Both the position numbers and the translations under genes were made by a program. A stretch of 64,000 nucleotides of DNA from Psychrobacter alimentarius (lineage in GTDB: Bacteria; Pseudomonadota; Gammaproteobacteria; Pseudomonadales; Moraxellaceae): the NCBI RefSeq assembly GCF_001606025.1, contig NZ_CP014945.1:2170001-2234000 (forward strand), in the 5' to 3' direction. Below, piece by piece: positions 19,125 through 28,657 of the stretch (positions are counted from its first letter, which is position 1; the number at the start of each line of letters is the position of its first letter). The notes under the pieces were generated by a model. That model was not told the DNA's origin. It did not search any database and worked only from the letters and a program-made list of their open reading frames with translations.

Positions 19125-20423
19125 TTAAACTCGAATACCCATGCCTTGCTGCAACTCAGTCTTATGCTTTTCAATAACCGGAATCAACGTATTCACTACC
19201 CAATCATGACGCCAGCCCTTTAACCCTTGCGGCAACTCGCTTATGTCTTGGTCAAAAGCAATCACTTCATACAACTGACTGAGCCACTTTTTACGCATCA
19301 ATACATTCGCAGGAATTTTAAGGGATTTGGCATGTTCATCAATGGCGTGTTGCACGGCTTTTGAAAGGGCTTTGTTCTTTGAGCGATAAGGTGGCAATAA
19401 ACAAGCTGGATGCTCAGCAGGTGGTAGACTTCTCGCCTCTCTTACTATCTTGAGCAACTCTTCGCCATATAGTCGCAGCATACTGCGGTGCATCGTGGTT
19501 TTATGCGCAAGCTCTCGCATACTATTCGGCTTTTCCGTGACGATCTCACGTACTGCTTGTTTTTTTATGACAAAAGTACGTGGCTGATTGGTCGAACGTG
19601 CCAACCCCTCTCGCCAAGTGGCAATCGCTTTTAGGATGGCCATTTGCTCTGAGGTATAGCGATAGTCTGCCATCGATAGATACATGGCATCATCTTCGAC
19701 ATGCTGAGCCTCATATAGGTCACTGGCATAAAGCTGACAGTCAGCCCACACATAGTCATAAAGACCTTGCGCTTTTAGCTTGTCCTCGATCTGCAAGTAC
19801 AAGGCTGGTAAAAACCGCACATCATCAATCGCATACTTTTCTTGCTCATCGGATAACGGACGCTGCAACCAATCCGATTGACTTTGTTCTTTATCAATGT
19901 GTATCTCTAACTGATCCGCCAACGCTTGCTGATAGCCCATTTGCAATTGACCCGTCAAATAAGACAGTGCAATCTGCGTATCAAAAATGTTGGTCAATGG
20001 CGGACAACCAGACAAGAGATAAAAAATACCCAAGTCTTCCCCGCACGCATGCCAAATGGCAACGTCAACGTCACTTAGTGCTTGCCAAAGCTCAGCCAAT
20101 TGCAGCTGCGGCGCATCCAATAAGTAGATATGATCGCCCGTATTTAATTGCACCAGTGCCAAACGTGGATAATAGGTATCGCGCTTAATAAACTCTGTAT
20201 CTAATGCTACGCGACCACAAATCGCCAATGCTTTAATAACCTCATCAAGTTGATGCTGCTCACGTACCCAAGTTACGGCAGCATCGTTAGCAGTCTCTAA
20301 CAATGCATCGATGTCTATGCCTGAGGATGAAGATACTGAATGGTTCGCTAAGACATCCTCAGTCACGAGATCATCGGTAGCATTTTGTTGAGGGTTTGAA
20401 ACGTTCACAGCATGATTGGACAC
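19125..20423 (-). CDS. rnd: ribonuclease D
   Basis: 432 aa. This 3'-5' exonuclease trims tRNA precursors and other small RNAs. DEDD-type residues are visible in LDTEF (Asp75, Glu77), HACGEDLGIFYLLSG and AIDDVRFLPALY. The C-terminal half contains an HRDC domain (ATWREGLARSTNQPRTFVIKKQAVREI). An N-terminal extension of about 45 low-complexity residues makes it longer than E. coli RNase D (375 aa); a later start inside this region cannot be excluded. It lies downstream of recR, separated by a hairpin, and is convergent with the hydrolase gene. Confidence 0.93.
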   Translation of the reverse strand: MSNHAVNVSNPQQNATDDLVTEDVLANHSVSSSSGIDIDALLETANDAAVTWVREQHQLDEVIKALAICGRVALDTEFIKRDTYYPRLALVQLNTGDHIYLLDAPQLQLAELWQALSDVDVAIWHACGEDLGIFYLLSGCPPLTNIFDTQIALSYLTGQLQMGYQQALADQLEIHIDKEQSQSDWLQRPLSDEQEKYAIDDVRFLPALYLQIEDKLKAQGLYDYVWADCQLYASDLYEAQHVEDDAMYLSMADYRYTSEQMAILKAIATWREGLARSTNQPRTFVIKKQAVREIVTEKPNSMRELAHKTTMHRSMLRLYGEELLKIVREARSLPPAEHPACLLPPYRSKNKALSKAVQHAIDEHAKSLKIPANVLMRKKWLSQLYEVIAFDQDISELPQGLKGWRHDWVVNTLIPVIEKHKTELQQGMGIRV

Positions 20424-20517
20424 GGGCAGATACCTGCATAAATAGAAGAAAATAAAACACTTAACTTAATAGCATTTTAAGAAAATAGAATAAAGGATAA
20501 CGTCATTATAACTGTAG

Positions 20518-20554
20518 TTTGCTATAAAATAAGCCAGATTTATTTTATAGCAAA
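20518..20554 (-). terminator. AT-rich hairpin between recR and rnd
   Basis: Perfect 15-base arms TTTGCTATAAAATAA / TTATTTTATAGCAAA with a 7-base loop lie 9 bp past the recR stop when read leftwards. The stem is AT-rich, so it may be a weak terminator or a processing site instead. Confidence 0.55.
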
Positions 20555-20562
20555 CTTAGATT

Positions 20563-21156
20563 TTATAAAAAGGAGCGGTTCTGCATGGCTTGACCAAGCG
20601 TCATACTATCAAGATACTCAAGCTCCCCGCCCATCGGTACACCTTGTGCTAAGCGGGTAATTTTATTGACGTGGCGTCCGACCGCTTCACTGATGAAATG
20701 CGCCGTGGTTTGTCCTTCAACAGTGGTGCCTGTGGCCAAAATCAGCTCTTCAACTGGCTCTTGCTTAACCCGCCAAACCAGTTGATCAATATTTAAGTCA
20801 TCCGCACTGATACCGTCGATGGGTGATAAATGACCGCCCAACACAAAATAGCGACCACGATAGCCTGCGGTTTGCTCAATTGCCATGACATCGGCTGCCG
20901 TTTCGACCACGCACAGCAGACCATCATCACGCCTAGGGTCTTGGCAGAGTGGACACACCGCTTCATCGCTAAAACTATGACAACGCTGGCATTCAACGAT
21001 ATCACGCATTGCTTCGTCTAAGGCCTGAGCCAGTGCCATGCCTTGGGGGCGTTTTTTGGTGAGCAAATGCAGCGCCATACGTTGGGCACTCTTTTGGCCC
21101 ACACCCGGCAACACACGTAGCTGTTTGACCAGCAAATCAAATTTGGCTGTCAGCAA
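20563..21156 (-). CDS. recR: recombination mediator RecR
   Basis: 197 aa, normal size. With RecF and RecO it loads RecA onto gapped DNA. It has the helix-hairpin-helix region [20 protein letters not shown], a four-cysteine zinc finger [16 protein letters not shown], the Toprim segment [17 protein letters not shown] with the downstream [15 protein letters not shown], and the C-terminal [21 protein letters not shown]. ybaB lies just upstream, as in most bacteria, but dnaX, which usually precedes both, is absent; metZ is there instead. Confidence 0.97.
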   Translation of the reverse strand: MLTAKFDLLVKQLRVLPGVGQKSAQRMALHLLTKKRPQGMALAQALDEAMRDIVECQRCHSFSDEAVCPLCQDPRRDDGLLCVVETAADVMAIEQTAGYRGRYFVLGGHLSPIDGISADDLNIDQLVWRVKQEPVEELILATGTTVEGQTTAHFISEAVGRHVNKITRLAQGVPMGGELEYLDSMTLGQAMQNRSFL

Positions 21157-21188
21157 AGTTACTTCCTTTATTTGTAAACCATAGCTAT

Positions 21189-21227
21189 AAAAATGGGGTC
21201 GTATCGTATCGATAACAACCCCATTTT
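21189..21227 (-). terminator. hairpin between ybaB and recR
   Basis: AAAATGGGGT / ACCCCATTTT arms with an 18-base loop lie 26 bp past the ybaB stop. Read leftwards the right shoulder is A/T-rich. It could attenuate read-through into recR. Confidence 0.6.
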
Positions 21228-21252
21228 GTCTTTAGCATGAAGTATTTAACGC

Positions 21253-21582
21253 TTAAAACATGCCTTGCATCCCTGGTGGTAGACCCATACCTGAGGTCGC
21301 GCCTGCCATGGTTTCTTCGTATAGCTCATCCGCTTGACGAACTGCGTCATTGATAGCAGCCGCGATCAAATCTTCGATCATGTCTGGCTCATCTTCTAGC
21401 AAGCTTGGATCAATGGTCAAGCGCTTGACCACATGACGACCGGTCATGGTCACTTTTACCAGACCACTGCCTGCTTCTGCTTGTACTTCTTTGTTGGCCA
21501 GCTCTTTTTTGGCATTCTCAACGTTTGCTTCCACTTTCTTTTGCATGGTTTGCGCTTGTTGCATTAATGCTTGAATATTCAT
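21253..21582 (-). CDS. ybaB: YbaB/EbfC nucleoid-associated protein
   Basis: 109 aa, typical. It is a small DNA-binding dimer of the YbaB/EbfC family. The N-terminus [21 protein letters not shown] and the central [25 protein letters not shown] are diagnostic; the C-terminus ends in the glycine/methionine-rich [18 protein letters not shown] precedes the ATG. It is followed by recR in the same direction. Confidence 0.95.
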   Translation of the reverse strand: MNIQALMQQAQTMQKKVEANVENAKKELANKEVQAEAGSGLVKVTMTGRHVVKRLTIDPSLLEDEPDMIEDLIAAAINDAVRQADELYEETMAGATSGMGLPPGMQGMF

Positions 21583-21815
21583 AGTTGCCTCTTTCTTTTA
21601 TAGTAATAAGTAATGATTAATATAGTCGGTTCAATATAAAAACATACAGTGAGACTAGCGCAAATTTTTTGTAGCCTTTATTTGTCGTCTCTGTCAGTAA
21701 AAACACAGCAAGCAAAAAATTGTCGCAGTCACGCACTATAATGCTTAGTATGTATTCTGTTTAATATTGACTATAACGTAACGTGCATGCGCTGACAGTG
21801 ATTATACCGTTATCT

Positions 21816-23090
21816 TTATAAACTGTCTAAACCGCGCGCCAAATCTTTGATAATATCTTCTACATCTTCTAAACCGACTGACAGACGAATCAAGCCATCG
21901 TTGACGCCAGCCTCTGCACGCTCTTGCGCCGTGAGACGAAAATGCGTGGTCGTCGCCGGATGTGTGATTGTAGTTTTGGCATCGCCCAAGTTATTGGTGA
22001 TAGAAACCATTTGTGTGGAATCAATCACATGCCAAGCAGCGGCTTTCGCATCGCGGTCATCTGACGCTTTAACTTCAAAGCCCATGATAGCCCCATAGCC
22101 ATCTTTCATATGATGTTGATGGGTTGCCAGCTCATGTGCTGGATGATCGCTAAGGCCAGAAAAATGCACTTTACTGACATTGGGATGATCGACCAAAAAC
22201 GCTGCTACTTGATTGGCATTGTGACAATGTGCCTGCATACGCAATTTTAGTGTCTCAAGACCTTTGGTAAAGACCCAAGCATTAAATGGACTCATGCTAA
22301 TACCGCCTGAGCGTACCACTGTAAAGGCTTCTTGCATTAGCTTGTCGCTACCGACCAAAGCACCACCCAATACTCGACCCTGACCATCTAAGTATTTAGT
22401 TGCAGAGTGAATGACCACATCAGCACCCAAATCTAGAGGACGCTGCAATGCTGGTGTGGCAAAGCAGTTATCCACGACCAATAATATGTCATTGGCTTTG
22501 CATAGCTCGCTCAAATAACCAAGATCACAAATTTGCGCCAGCGGATTACTTGGGCTTTCACAATAGATCACTTTGGTATTTGGCTGGAGTGCTTTTGCCC
22601 ACGCGTCATTATCGAAACAATCGACATAGCTGACCTCAACCCCGTATTTGACCATATAGTTGTTAAACAGCCCGATAGATGAGCCAAAGAGCTGATTGGC
22701 GGCCAACAAATGATCGCCCGCTTTTAGGTAGGCTAAGCACATGGTCAAAATTGCACCCATGCCCGATGCGGTCGCTACGGCTCGCTCACCATTTTCGAGC
22801 GCAGCCAAACGCCGCTCAAAGGTACGAACGCTTGGATTGGTGTGGCGTGAATAGACGTTGCCCGTTTTGGTACCATCAAAGTGTGCTGCTGCATCAGCCG
22901 CGGATTGATAGACATAAGAGCTGGTGGTAAAAATAGGTTCTGAGTGTTCGCCTTCATCCGTGCGATGTTGCCCTGCTCGTACAGCAATGGTTTGCATGCC
23001 ATAATCAAGCCCTAAATCTAAGGCATCATTGCGCCAGTTTGGATCTAATGGGTTCACATTGCTCTCATCATAGGTTTGCGACTGACTCAT
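21816..23090 (-). CDS. metZ: O-succinylhomoserine sulfhydrylase MetZ
   Basis: 424 aa from ATG 23090 (MSQSQTYDES), which has GGAA seven bases upstream; a 25-residue longer frame begins in AT-rich sequence with a non-family N-terminus. It is a PLP enzyme of the Cys/Met metabolism family making homocysteine directly from O-succinylhomoserine and sulfide. Motifs: SEPIFTTSSYVYQSAADAA, YSRHTNPSVRTFERRLAALENGE, CESPSNPLAQICD, VVDNCFATP, and the PLP lysine in HSATKYLDGQGRVLGG. It could be named cystathionine gamma-synthase by weaker methods, but the SSYVY/RHTNP pattern fits MetZ. It is transcribed alone. Confidence 0.9.
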   Translation of the reverse strand: MSQSQTYDESNVNPLDPNWRNDALDLGLDYGMQTIAVRAGQHRTDEGEHSEPIFTTSSYVYQSAADAAAHFDGTKTGNVYSRHTNPSVRTFERRLAALENGERAVATASGMGAILTMCLAYLKAGDHLLAANQLFGSSIGLFNNYMVKYGVEVSYVDCFDNDAWAKALQPNTKVIYCESPSNPLAQICDLGYLSELCKANDILLVVDNCFATPALQRPLDLGADVVIHSATKYLDGQGRVLGGALVGSDKLMQEAFTVVRSGGISMSPFNAWVFTKGLETLKLRMQAHCHNANQVAAFLVDHPNVSKVHFSGLSDHPAHELATHQHHMKDGYGAIMGFEVKASDDRDAKAAAWHVIDSTQMVSITNNLGDAKTTITHPATTTHFRLTAQERAEAGVNDGLIRLSVGLEDVEDIIKDLARGLDSL

Positions 23091-23428
23091 AAATATTCCA
23101 TTGCTTTGATTGGTATTGATTTGATTAATATTAAAAAGACTGTTTATTTTTTGATTATTGGCCAACGTACCAGCATTATCATATCATGTTGACTTATTCT
23201 AAATAGCAAGCTCGTAAATGAGTGGATGAATCTTATAAAAATAACGTATTTATAATAGGCAGAGATAACGACAGCTGGTAAGCTTAGCAGCGATTTGAAT
23301 TTTGCCTTGGGTGATATTATCATACGCCTCATATTCAGTGCTATCATCTATAAAAACACATAGCAAATGCAAGCCCATTTCCTTAAAAAATGCTTCACTA
23401 TATAAAGGTTCACTAAGGTAATTCATTT

Positions 23429-25063
23429 ATGTCCATGTTTAGTATAGAACCTAACAACCTAGCTCTGAGTCTCACACTTGGACTTAGCTTAAGCCTTAGT
23501 GGATGCCAAGTTTTGCCAAAGCAACCGCATTTGCCCGAAAGCGTTGCACTATCAGCACGTGTTGACGCTTTATATCAGCAGGAAGGCGATCAAGTTAGTG
23601 CACAAGATACCGCTGACAATACCAATTTGGTTGCGGCTATTAGTGAGCAGAACAATATCCATCCTGAGCTGTCAGGCTATCATCCCATCGTAACAGGTGC
23701 GAACGCTTTTGCATCTCGCAGTATCTTAACTGAAATGGCCACACGTAATATCGATGCACAGTATTATATTTGGCATAACGATCAATCGGGTCAGTTATTG
23801 TTAAAAGATCTGTGGAGAGCTGCCGAGCGTGGGGTAATTGTACGCTTGCTATTGGATGATTTTAATAACAATGCAGAATTTGATCAGCATCTTTTGCGTT
23901 TTGCCAGTCATCCCAATATTGCGGTACGTATCATTAATCCTTTGGTGCATCGTAAGCTTCAGACATTGAATTATGTCACGGGTTTACCACGTATCAATCG
24001 CCGCATGCATAATAAAAGTATGACCTTTGATAAGCAAATTACTATTATTGGGGGACGCAATATCGGCAATGAATATCTGAGTAATGATCAAAACAGTCAG
24101 TTTGCAGACTTAGATGTATTGCTGATTGGCAAGGTAGTTGGCGATATTGACAATAGCTTTGCCAGTTACTGGTCTTCACCGCTGTCGTTCGATATCGAAA
24201 CGTTAGTCACGCCTGATAATGATGTCCCATCTGGTTTCTTAGAAGCACTAGACAAGCTTGGGCCAGAAGATAAGGATGATAATCGTAGTGATGTGACTGT
24301 CTATAAGACGGCCATCGAAGAATCTACCATCGATGAAGACTTGCTTAATAAGCGTGTGCCCTTTCGTTGGACAGACATGCAGTTTTTGAGTGATGATGTA
24401 GGCAAACTATCAAAAACCGTCTCATCTGAAACCAACTTGGTGCATCAATTGCGCACTTTGCTTGGTAGCCCTACCAAACAATTAACCATTATTTCTTCCT
24501 ACTTTGTTCCAACCAAAGATGGGGTCAATACATTGGTAAAACTGGCTGAGTCTGGGATTGATATTAAAATTTTGACCAACTCATTTGATGCTACTGATGT
24601 GACTGCGGTTCATTCTGGTTACATACAATGGCGCCCTGTTCTTTTAAAGGCAGGCGTTAGAATTTATGAGCTAAAATCAACCGCTTCTGAAGAAAAGCGC
24701 GAAAACAAATTGTGGAAAGCGCGCAGCCAGTCCTCAACCAGCTTACATGCAAAAACGTTTGCGGTTGACGACTACCAAGTTTTCATTGGTTCTTACAATG
24801 TTGATCCGCGCTCTGCCAATATCAATACCGAAATGGGCGTAATCATCAATGACGACCAACTGGCAAAACAATTGCATGGTGCGCTAAGTGATGATTTGTT
24901 GAACCAGGCTTATGAGGTTAAATTACTCGATAACGGCAAACTGCAATGGCATACGATGGAAGATGACAAAAAAGTGGTTTACGACTCAGAACCACGCGTC
25001 GATGTGAGTGACCATGTTTGGCTGACCATTATGTCATGGTTGCCTATTGATTGGCTGCTATAG
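23429..25063 (+). CDS. phospholipase D-like lipoprotein, ClsC/YmdC type
   Basis: 544 aa with a signal sequence ending in a lipobox (LSLSGCQVL, Cys about residue 26). Two HKD motifs define the phospholipase D superfamily: HNKSMTFD followed by IGGRNIGNEY at about residues 193-213, and LHAKTFAVDDYQVFIGSYNVDPRS near residue 445. This two-domain arrangement with a lipoprotein or membrane N-terminus matches the ClsC-type cardiolipin synthases, which join phosphatidylglycerol with phosphatidylethanolamine. The partner gene ymdB is not nearby. The exact substrate is inferred. It starts in its own promoter region, divergent from metZ. Confidence 0.85.
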   Translation: MSMFSIEPNNLALSLTLGLSLSLSGCQVLPKQPHLPESVALSARVDALYQQEGDQVSAQDTADNTNLVAAISEQNNIHPELSGYHPIVTGANAFASRSILTEMATRNIDAQYYIWHNDQSGQLLLKDLWRAAERGVIVRLLLDDFNNNAEFDQHLLRFASHPNIAVRIINPLVHRKLQTLNYVTGLPRINRRMHNKSMTFDKQITIIGGRNIGNEYLSNDQNSQFADLDVLLIGKVVGDIDNSFASYWSSPLSFDIETLVTPDNDVPSGFLEALDKLGPEDKDDNRSDVTVYKTAIEESTIDEDLLNKRVPFRWTDMQFLSDDVGKLSKTVSSETNLVHQLRTLLGSPTKQLTIISSYFVPTKDGVNTLVKLAESGIDIKILTNSFDATDVTAVHSGYIQWRPVLLKAGVRIYELKSTASEEKRENKLWKARSQSSTSLHAKTFAVDDYQVFIGSYNVDPRSANINTEMGVIINDDQLAKQLHGALSDDLLNQAYEVKLLDNGKLQWHTMEDDKKVVYDSEPRVDVSDHVWLTIMSWLPIDWLL

Positions 25064-25312
25064 CTGTCATACTAAAAAGTAAAAGTAATCGGAAAACCTA
25101 CTTCTTAGTAATGAAATAGCTCATGGAATTGGGCATTTTTGACTCATACACGTGTAATCAGATTACTTACTTTTCAATTATTTTTTGCTCAACACTTCAT
25201 CTTTTCGACCAATCATTATTTTTTATACTGATTTGCCGTTTTTTATTATGGTCAGTTATTTTGACAGTAACTGGCTTGATGAGCACTTTTATATGTGGAT
25301 ACGCGACTTACT

Positions 25313-26614
25313 ATGCCTTCTCGTTCTCAATATGCCCTTATGTCTGCTAAAGACAAAAACATTGTCCTATTAGTATGTTTTAGCAGCGCAGTCGCGTTTT
25401 TCGATTTTTTGATTTATTTGTATATCGCTGATGTTGTAGCGACAAATTTTTTCCCTGTCAGTGTCAACCCTACTATTACAAAAATTCAAGGGCTTGGACT
25501 CTTTGCCATTGGTTATTTGGCTCGACCTATTGGCGGTCTTATTTTTGGGCGTTATGGTGACATCAAGGGTCGAAAGCCCGTACTACTGATCAGTATGTTA
25601 GTAACGGTAATCAGTCTGGCTGCAATGGCAATGCTGCCAACTTACGCCCAATGGGGATTAGTGGCACCAGCCTTATTCATTATATTACGACTGATACAAG
25701 GTATTGCTTTTGGGCTTTATGTCCCTCTTGCTTGGGTTTTTGTGGCAGAACATGTACCTCGCCAGTACTCATCAGTAGCCTGTAGCTATGTCACCGCCAG
25801 TTTTTATGTGGGGGTTTTATTTTCCAATGCTTTTTTTCTTTGGCTAACCAATAGTATGACACCTGACCAATTGGCCGATTACGGTTGGCGTTTGCCTTTC
25901 TTAACTGGCGCTATTTTAAGTCTTGTACCTCTGCTGGCATGGCGCTGGATAGATGAATCGCCATTCTTTGTCGAAATGAAAAAATCAAAGCCTGATAACT
26001 ATATTGCTAAACCATTCCGTCTTCTTTTTAAACATTGTAAACACTCCATATTTATTGGCATGGTTCTTACGATTATTCTTTCTAGTATAACCACGGTCAT
26101 TGTACTCTTACTGCCTGATTTGATTGAATTACGCTTTGCTTTAGACAGTGATTTGTTTGGATTCTCACACAGCCTGGGAATTGTCTTTATGGTTCTTGGT
26201 TGTATCTTTTATGGTCTGATATCGAACCAACAAAACTTTGGTAAAGTTTTGGCCATTGGTTCTACTTTATTGATCATTCAGATGCTTTTATTCTTTTATC
26301 ATTTGCAAGCAAGTGGTGACTACATTCTCATTATGTATTCTCTCTTAGGTTTTTCTGCTGGTATTGTCGGTATGGTTCCAGCAATTCTTGTGCGTTTGTT
26401 TCCAACCAACGTACGACTAACTGGAATGGCTTTTTGTTATAATATGGCTTACGGTATTGTCGGTGTACTGGTTCCGTTCGGACTTGGCTACGCAACGTTA
26501 TATGTGAGCTTCTCACCAGCGCTTTATATTGCGTTCGTCGGTTTTATTGGCATTATTATGGGTATTTATTTTTATAACTTACCTGAATTCAAAAAAATCG
26601 ATGAAGTTATCTGA
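25313..26614 (+). CDS. MFS transporter, MHS (metabolite:H+ symporter) type
   Basis: I chose ATG 25313 (MPSRSQYAL), 433 aa; a GTG six codons earlier and ATG 25340 are alternatives and no strong ribosome-binding site decides. Twelve hydrophobic segments are visible. The loop between TM2 and TM3 reads YLARPIGGLIFGRYGDIKGRKPVLLISML, the typical signature of the sugar/metabolite symporters related to ProP and KgtP. The substrate is not predictable. No operon partner: 249 bp separate it from the phospholipase gene and 159 bp from dusA. Confidence 0.85.
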   Translation: MPSRSQYALMSAKDKNIVLLVCFSSAVAFFDFLIYLYIADVVATNFFPVSVNPTITKIQGLGLFAIGYLARPIGGLIFGRYGDIKGRKPVLLISMLVTVISLAAMAMLPTYAQWGLVAPALFIILRLIQGIAFGLYVPLAWVFVAEHVPRQYSSVACSYVTASFYVGVLFSNAFFLWLTNSMTPDQLADYGWRLPFLTGAILSLVPLLAWRWIDESPFFVEMKKSKPDNYIAKPFRLLFKHCKHSIFIGMVLTIILSSITTVIVLLLPDLIELRFALDSDLFGFSHSLGIVFMVLGCIFYGLISNQQNFGKVLAIGSTLLIIQMLLFFYHLQASGDYILIMYSLLGFSAGIVGMVPAILVRLFPTNVRLTGMAFCYNMAYGIVGVLVPFGLGYATLYVSFSPALYIAFVGFIGIIMGIYFYNLPEFKKIDEVI

Positions 26615-26773
26615 TAAATAGCTGAGTTACATACTCTTAGCTCGTGAACGTACAGTATTTTATATATCGATTTAGTATAAGGGGTTGTTTATTACATACC
26701 TCTTATTCATTTATTAGCGATAAAAACGTAAACCGTAAGACTCAAACATTTCATTATTAAAGGCTGTACAACC

Positions 26774-27745
26774 ATGGTTGATATGACCAACAAGCGACTC
26801 TCCGTTGCACCCATGATCGATTGGACAACGACAGATTATCGGTACTTTGCACGACTTTTTAACCCTCATACGTATCTGTATACCGAGATGATCAGTACAG
26901 GTGCATTGATACATGGCAATCGGGCGCGGCACCTACGTTTTGATGCGCTTGAGCATCCTTTAGTGCTACAACTTGGTGGAGCAGATACGACTGAGATGAC
27001 TCAGTGCGCAGTGTTTGCTCAGCAATATGGTTATGATGAAGTCAATATCAACGTTGGTTGCCCCTCTGACCGTGTACAGTACAACAAAATTGGGGCATGT
27101 CTTATGGCGGAGCCTCATACTGTCGCAGACTTGGTCAAACACATGCAGGCCGCTGTTGATATCCCTGTGACCGTGAAGCATCGCATTGGTATTGATGATT
27201 TTGATAGTTATGAGTTTATGGCAAATTTTGTCCAAAAAGTCGCTGATGCTGGCTGTACACGTTTTATCGTGCATGCGAGAACCGCTTGGTTACAAGGTCT
27301 TAGCCCAAAACAAAATCGCGAGATACCGCCACTGCGTTACGATGACGTCTATCGCCTCAAACAAGATTTTGCTGAATTGGATATCGAAATCAACGGTGGT
27401 ATCGAGACAATCAGCGATATTGACATGCATTTACAGCATCTAGACGGCGTTATGATTGGACGCGCTTTTTATCATAACCCTTACTTACTGGCAGAAGCCA
27501 ATAGCTTGTGGGGACATGCTGTTCCTAAACGCTCACAGATTTTAGAGCAGCTCTACCCCTATTTAGAACAACAGATTGCCAAAGGTGAGGCTCTACCAAC
27601 GATGACTCGGCACTATCTGGGACTGTTTCAAGGGTTAACAGGTGCTCGTAAATGGCGACAATCCCTAAGTGGTAAACCGCAACTAACGCTTGATGAGGTT
27701 AAACGAGCAGCTGATGAGGTTTTACTGTTGAATCCTGACGCCTAA
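26774..27745 (+). CDS. dusA: tRNA-dihydrouridine(20/20a) synthase DusA
   Basis: 323 aa. FMN enzyme that reduces uridine 20/20a in the tRNA D-loop. The N-terminal RLSVAPMIDWTTTDYRYFARL, YTEMISTGALIHGN, the active-site Cys96 in NINVGCPSDRVQ, VKHRIGIDD, FIVHARTAWLQGLSPKQNREIPPL and NGGIETISD are DusA hallmarks that separate it from DusB and DusC. ATG 26774 is preceded by AAGG; ATG 26783 is a possible alternative. Confidence 0.95.
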   Translation: MVDMTNKRLSVAPMIDWTTTDYRYFARLFNPHTYLYTEMISTGALIHGNRARHLRFDALEHPLVLQLGGADTTEMTQCAVFAQQYGYDEVNINVGCPSDRVQYNKIGACLMAEPHTVADLVKHMQAAVDIPVTVKHRIGIDDFDSYEFMANFVQKVADAGCTRFIVHARTAWLQGLSPKQNREIPPLRYDDVYRLKQDFAELDIEINGGIETISDIDMHLQHLDGVMIGRAFYHNPYLLAEANSLWGHAVPKRSQILEQLYPYLEQQIAKGEALPTMTRHYLGLFQGLTGARKWRQSLSGKPQLTLDEVKRAADEVLLLNPDA

Positions 27746-27798
27746 TTAAAAGAATGGCTCAATAGTTACGTTTCTAGTGATTGTAATACCTATATTGT

Positions 27799-28599
27799 TC
27801 ATGCTGTTTGAGCAATATACTGTCCAATTGCCACGCCGTTGTTGATCATGTGCATTAACATAGGCAACAGCAATGAGCCTGATTTGACACGAGCATAGCA
27901 AAAGAGAAGTGCTAGCACCACGATGGTACTGATTTCGTAGATACCATACTGCACGTGAATCACCGCAAATATCAAGCTGGTCACTAAACTTGCCACAATT
28001 GCTCCATGATGTCTCCATTGAGATGTCACGAATTGCTCTGAGATAGCAGACCATAGTATGCCGCGAAATACCAATTCCTCATATAATGGCGCAACGATCA
28101 CCATGGCAAAGACCAATAACCAGACCGAGCTGACTGATTGGTATAAAGGGTCGACAAATACCAATGGTGTTTCATCCAAAAAATACGTCAATACTTGACT
28201 ACCAATCATAAAGAGTATCAACAACCCAAGCATCTTCATGCCTGTCGAAAAAGCAAATGGCTTCAATGCCAAATACTGGCGGCTGTTACCGCCCCGCAAG
28301 CGAATAATTAAGACGCTAATCGCTACTAATAATACACAGCCAATGATGATTGAATAACTGATCACTGTGCCATCATTACCACCAAAAAAGAATATATCAG
28401 CGACGGTTGTATTTTTAGTAGAAGGCAATACCAACTTGCCTGCAAAGTACACCCCCAGCAATTGGCTTATAAAAAAAGCGAGCACCATACCTATGGTCAA
28501 CAGACAAGCTCCTAAGCGAGAAAATAAAGGAGACTGCTTAGATAGGGGTGTAGGATTGTCTGAATCAATAGCACTTTTTGGCATAAAGTCGTTACTCAA
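27799..28599 (-). CDS. CPBP family intramembrane glutamic endopeptidase
   Basis: 266 aa with about seven to eight hydrophobic segments after a polar N-terminus. The CPBP (Abi, Rce1-like) motifs are in order: EELVFRGILWSAI with the paired glutamates and arginine, FAVIHVQYG with the first histidine, and HMINNGVA near the end. Members cleave prenylated or other membrane proteins, or act in bacteriocin self-immunity; the substrate here is unknown. It is convergent with dusA (54 bp between stops) and shares its strand with the following hydrolase. Confidence 0.88.
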   Translation of the reverse strand: MSNDFMPKSAIDSDNPTPLSKQSPLFSRLGACLLTIGMVLAFFISQLLGVYFAGKLVLPSTKNTTVADIFFFGGNDGTVISYSIIIGCVLLVAISVLIIRLRGGNSRQYLALKPFAFSTGMKMLGLLILFMIGSQVLTYFLDETPLVFVDPLYQSVSSVWLLVFAMVIVAPLYEELVFRGILWSAISEQFVTSQWRHHGAIVASLVTSLIFAVIHVQYGIYEISTIVVLALLFCYARVKSGSLLLPMLMHMINNGVAIGQYIAQTA

Positions 28600-28657
28600 A
28601 AGGACAGTCTATCAGTCCAAATCTATAATGAAGTGAATAGTAGTCGGTAATTAATCT

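Noticed and set aside
25123..25373. Overlapping short frames between the phospholipase and MFS genes
   Set aside because: They overlap each other and the MFS start, are made of AT-rich hydrophobic residues and lack ribosome-binding sites.
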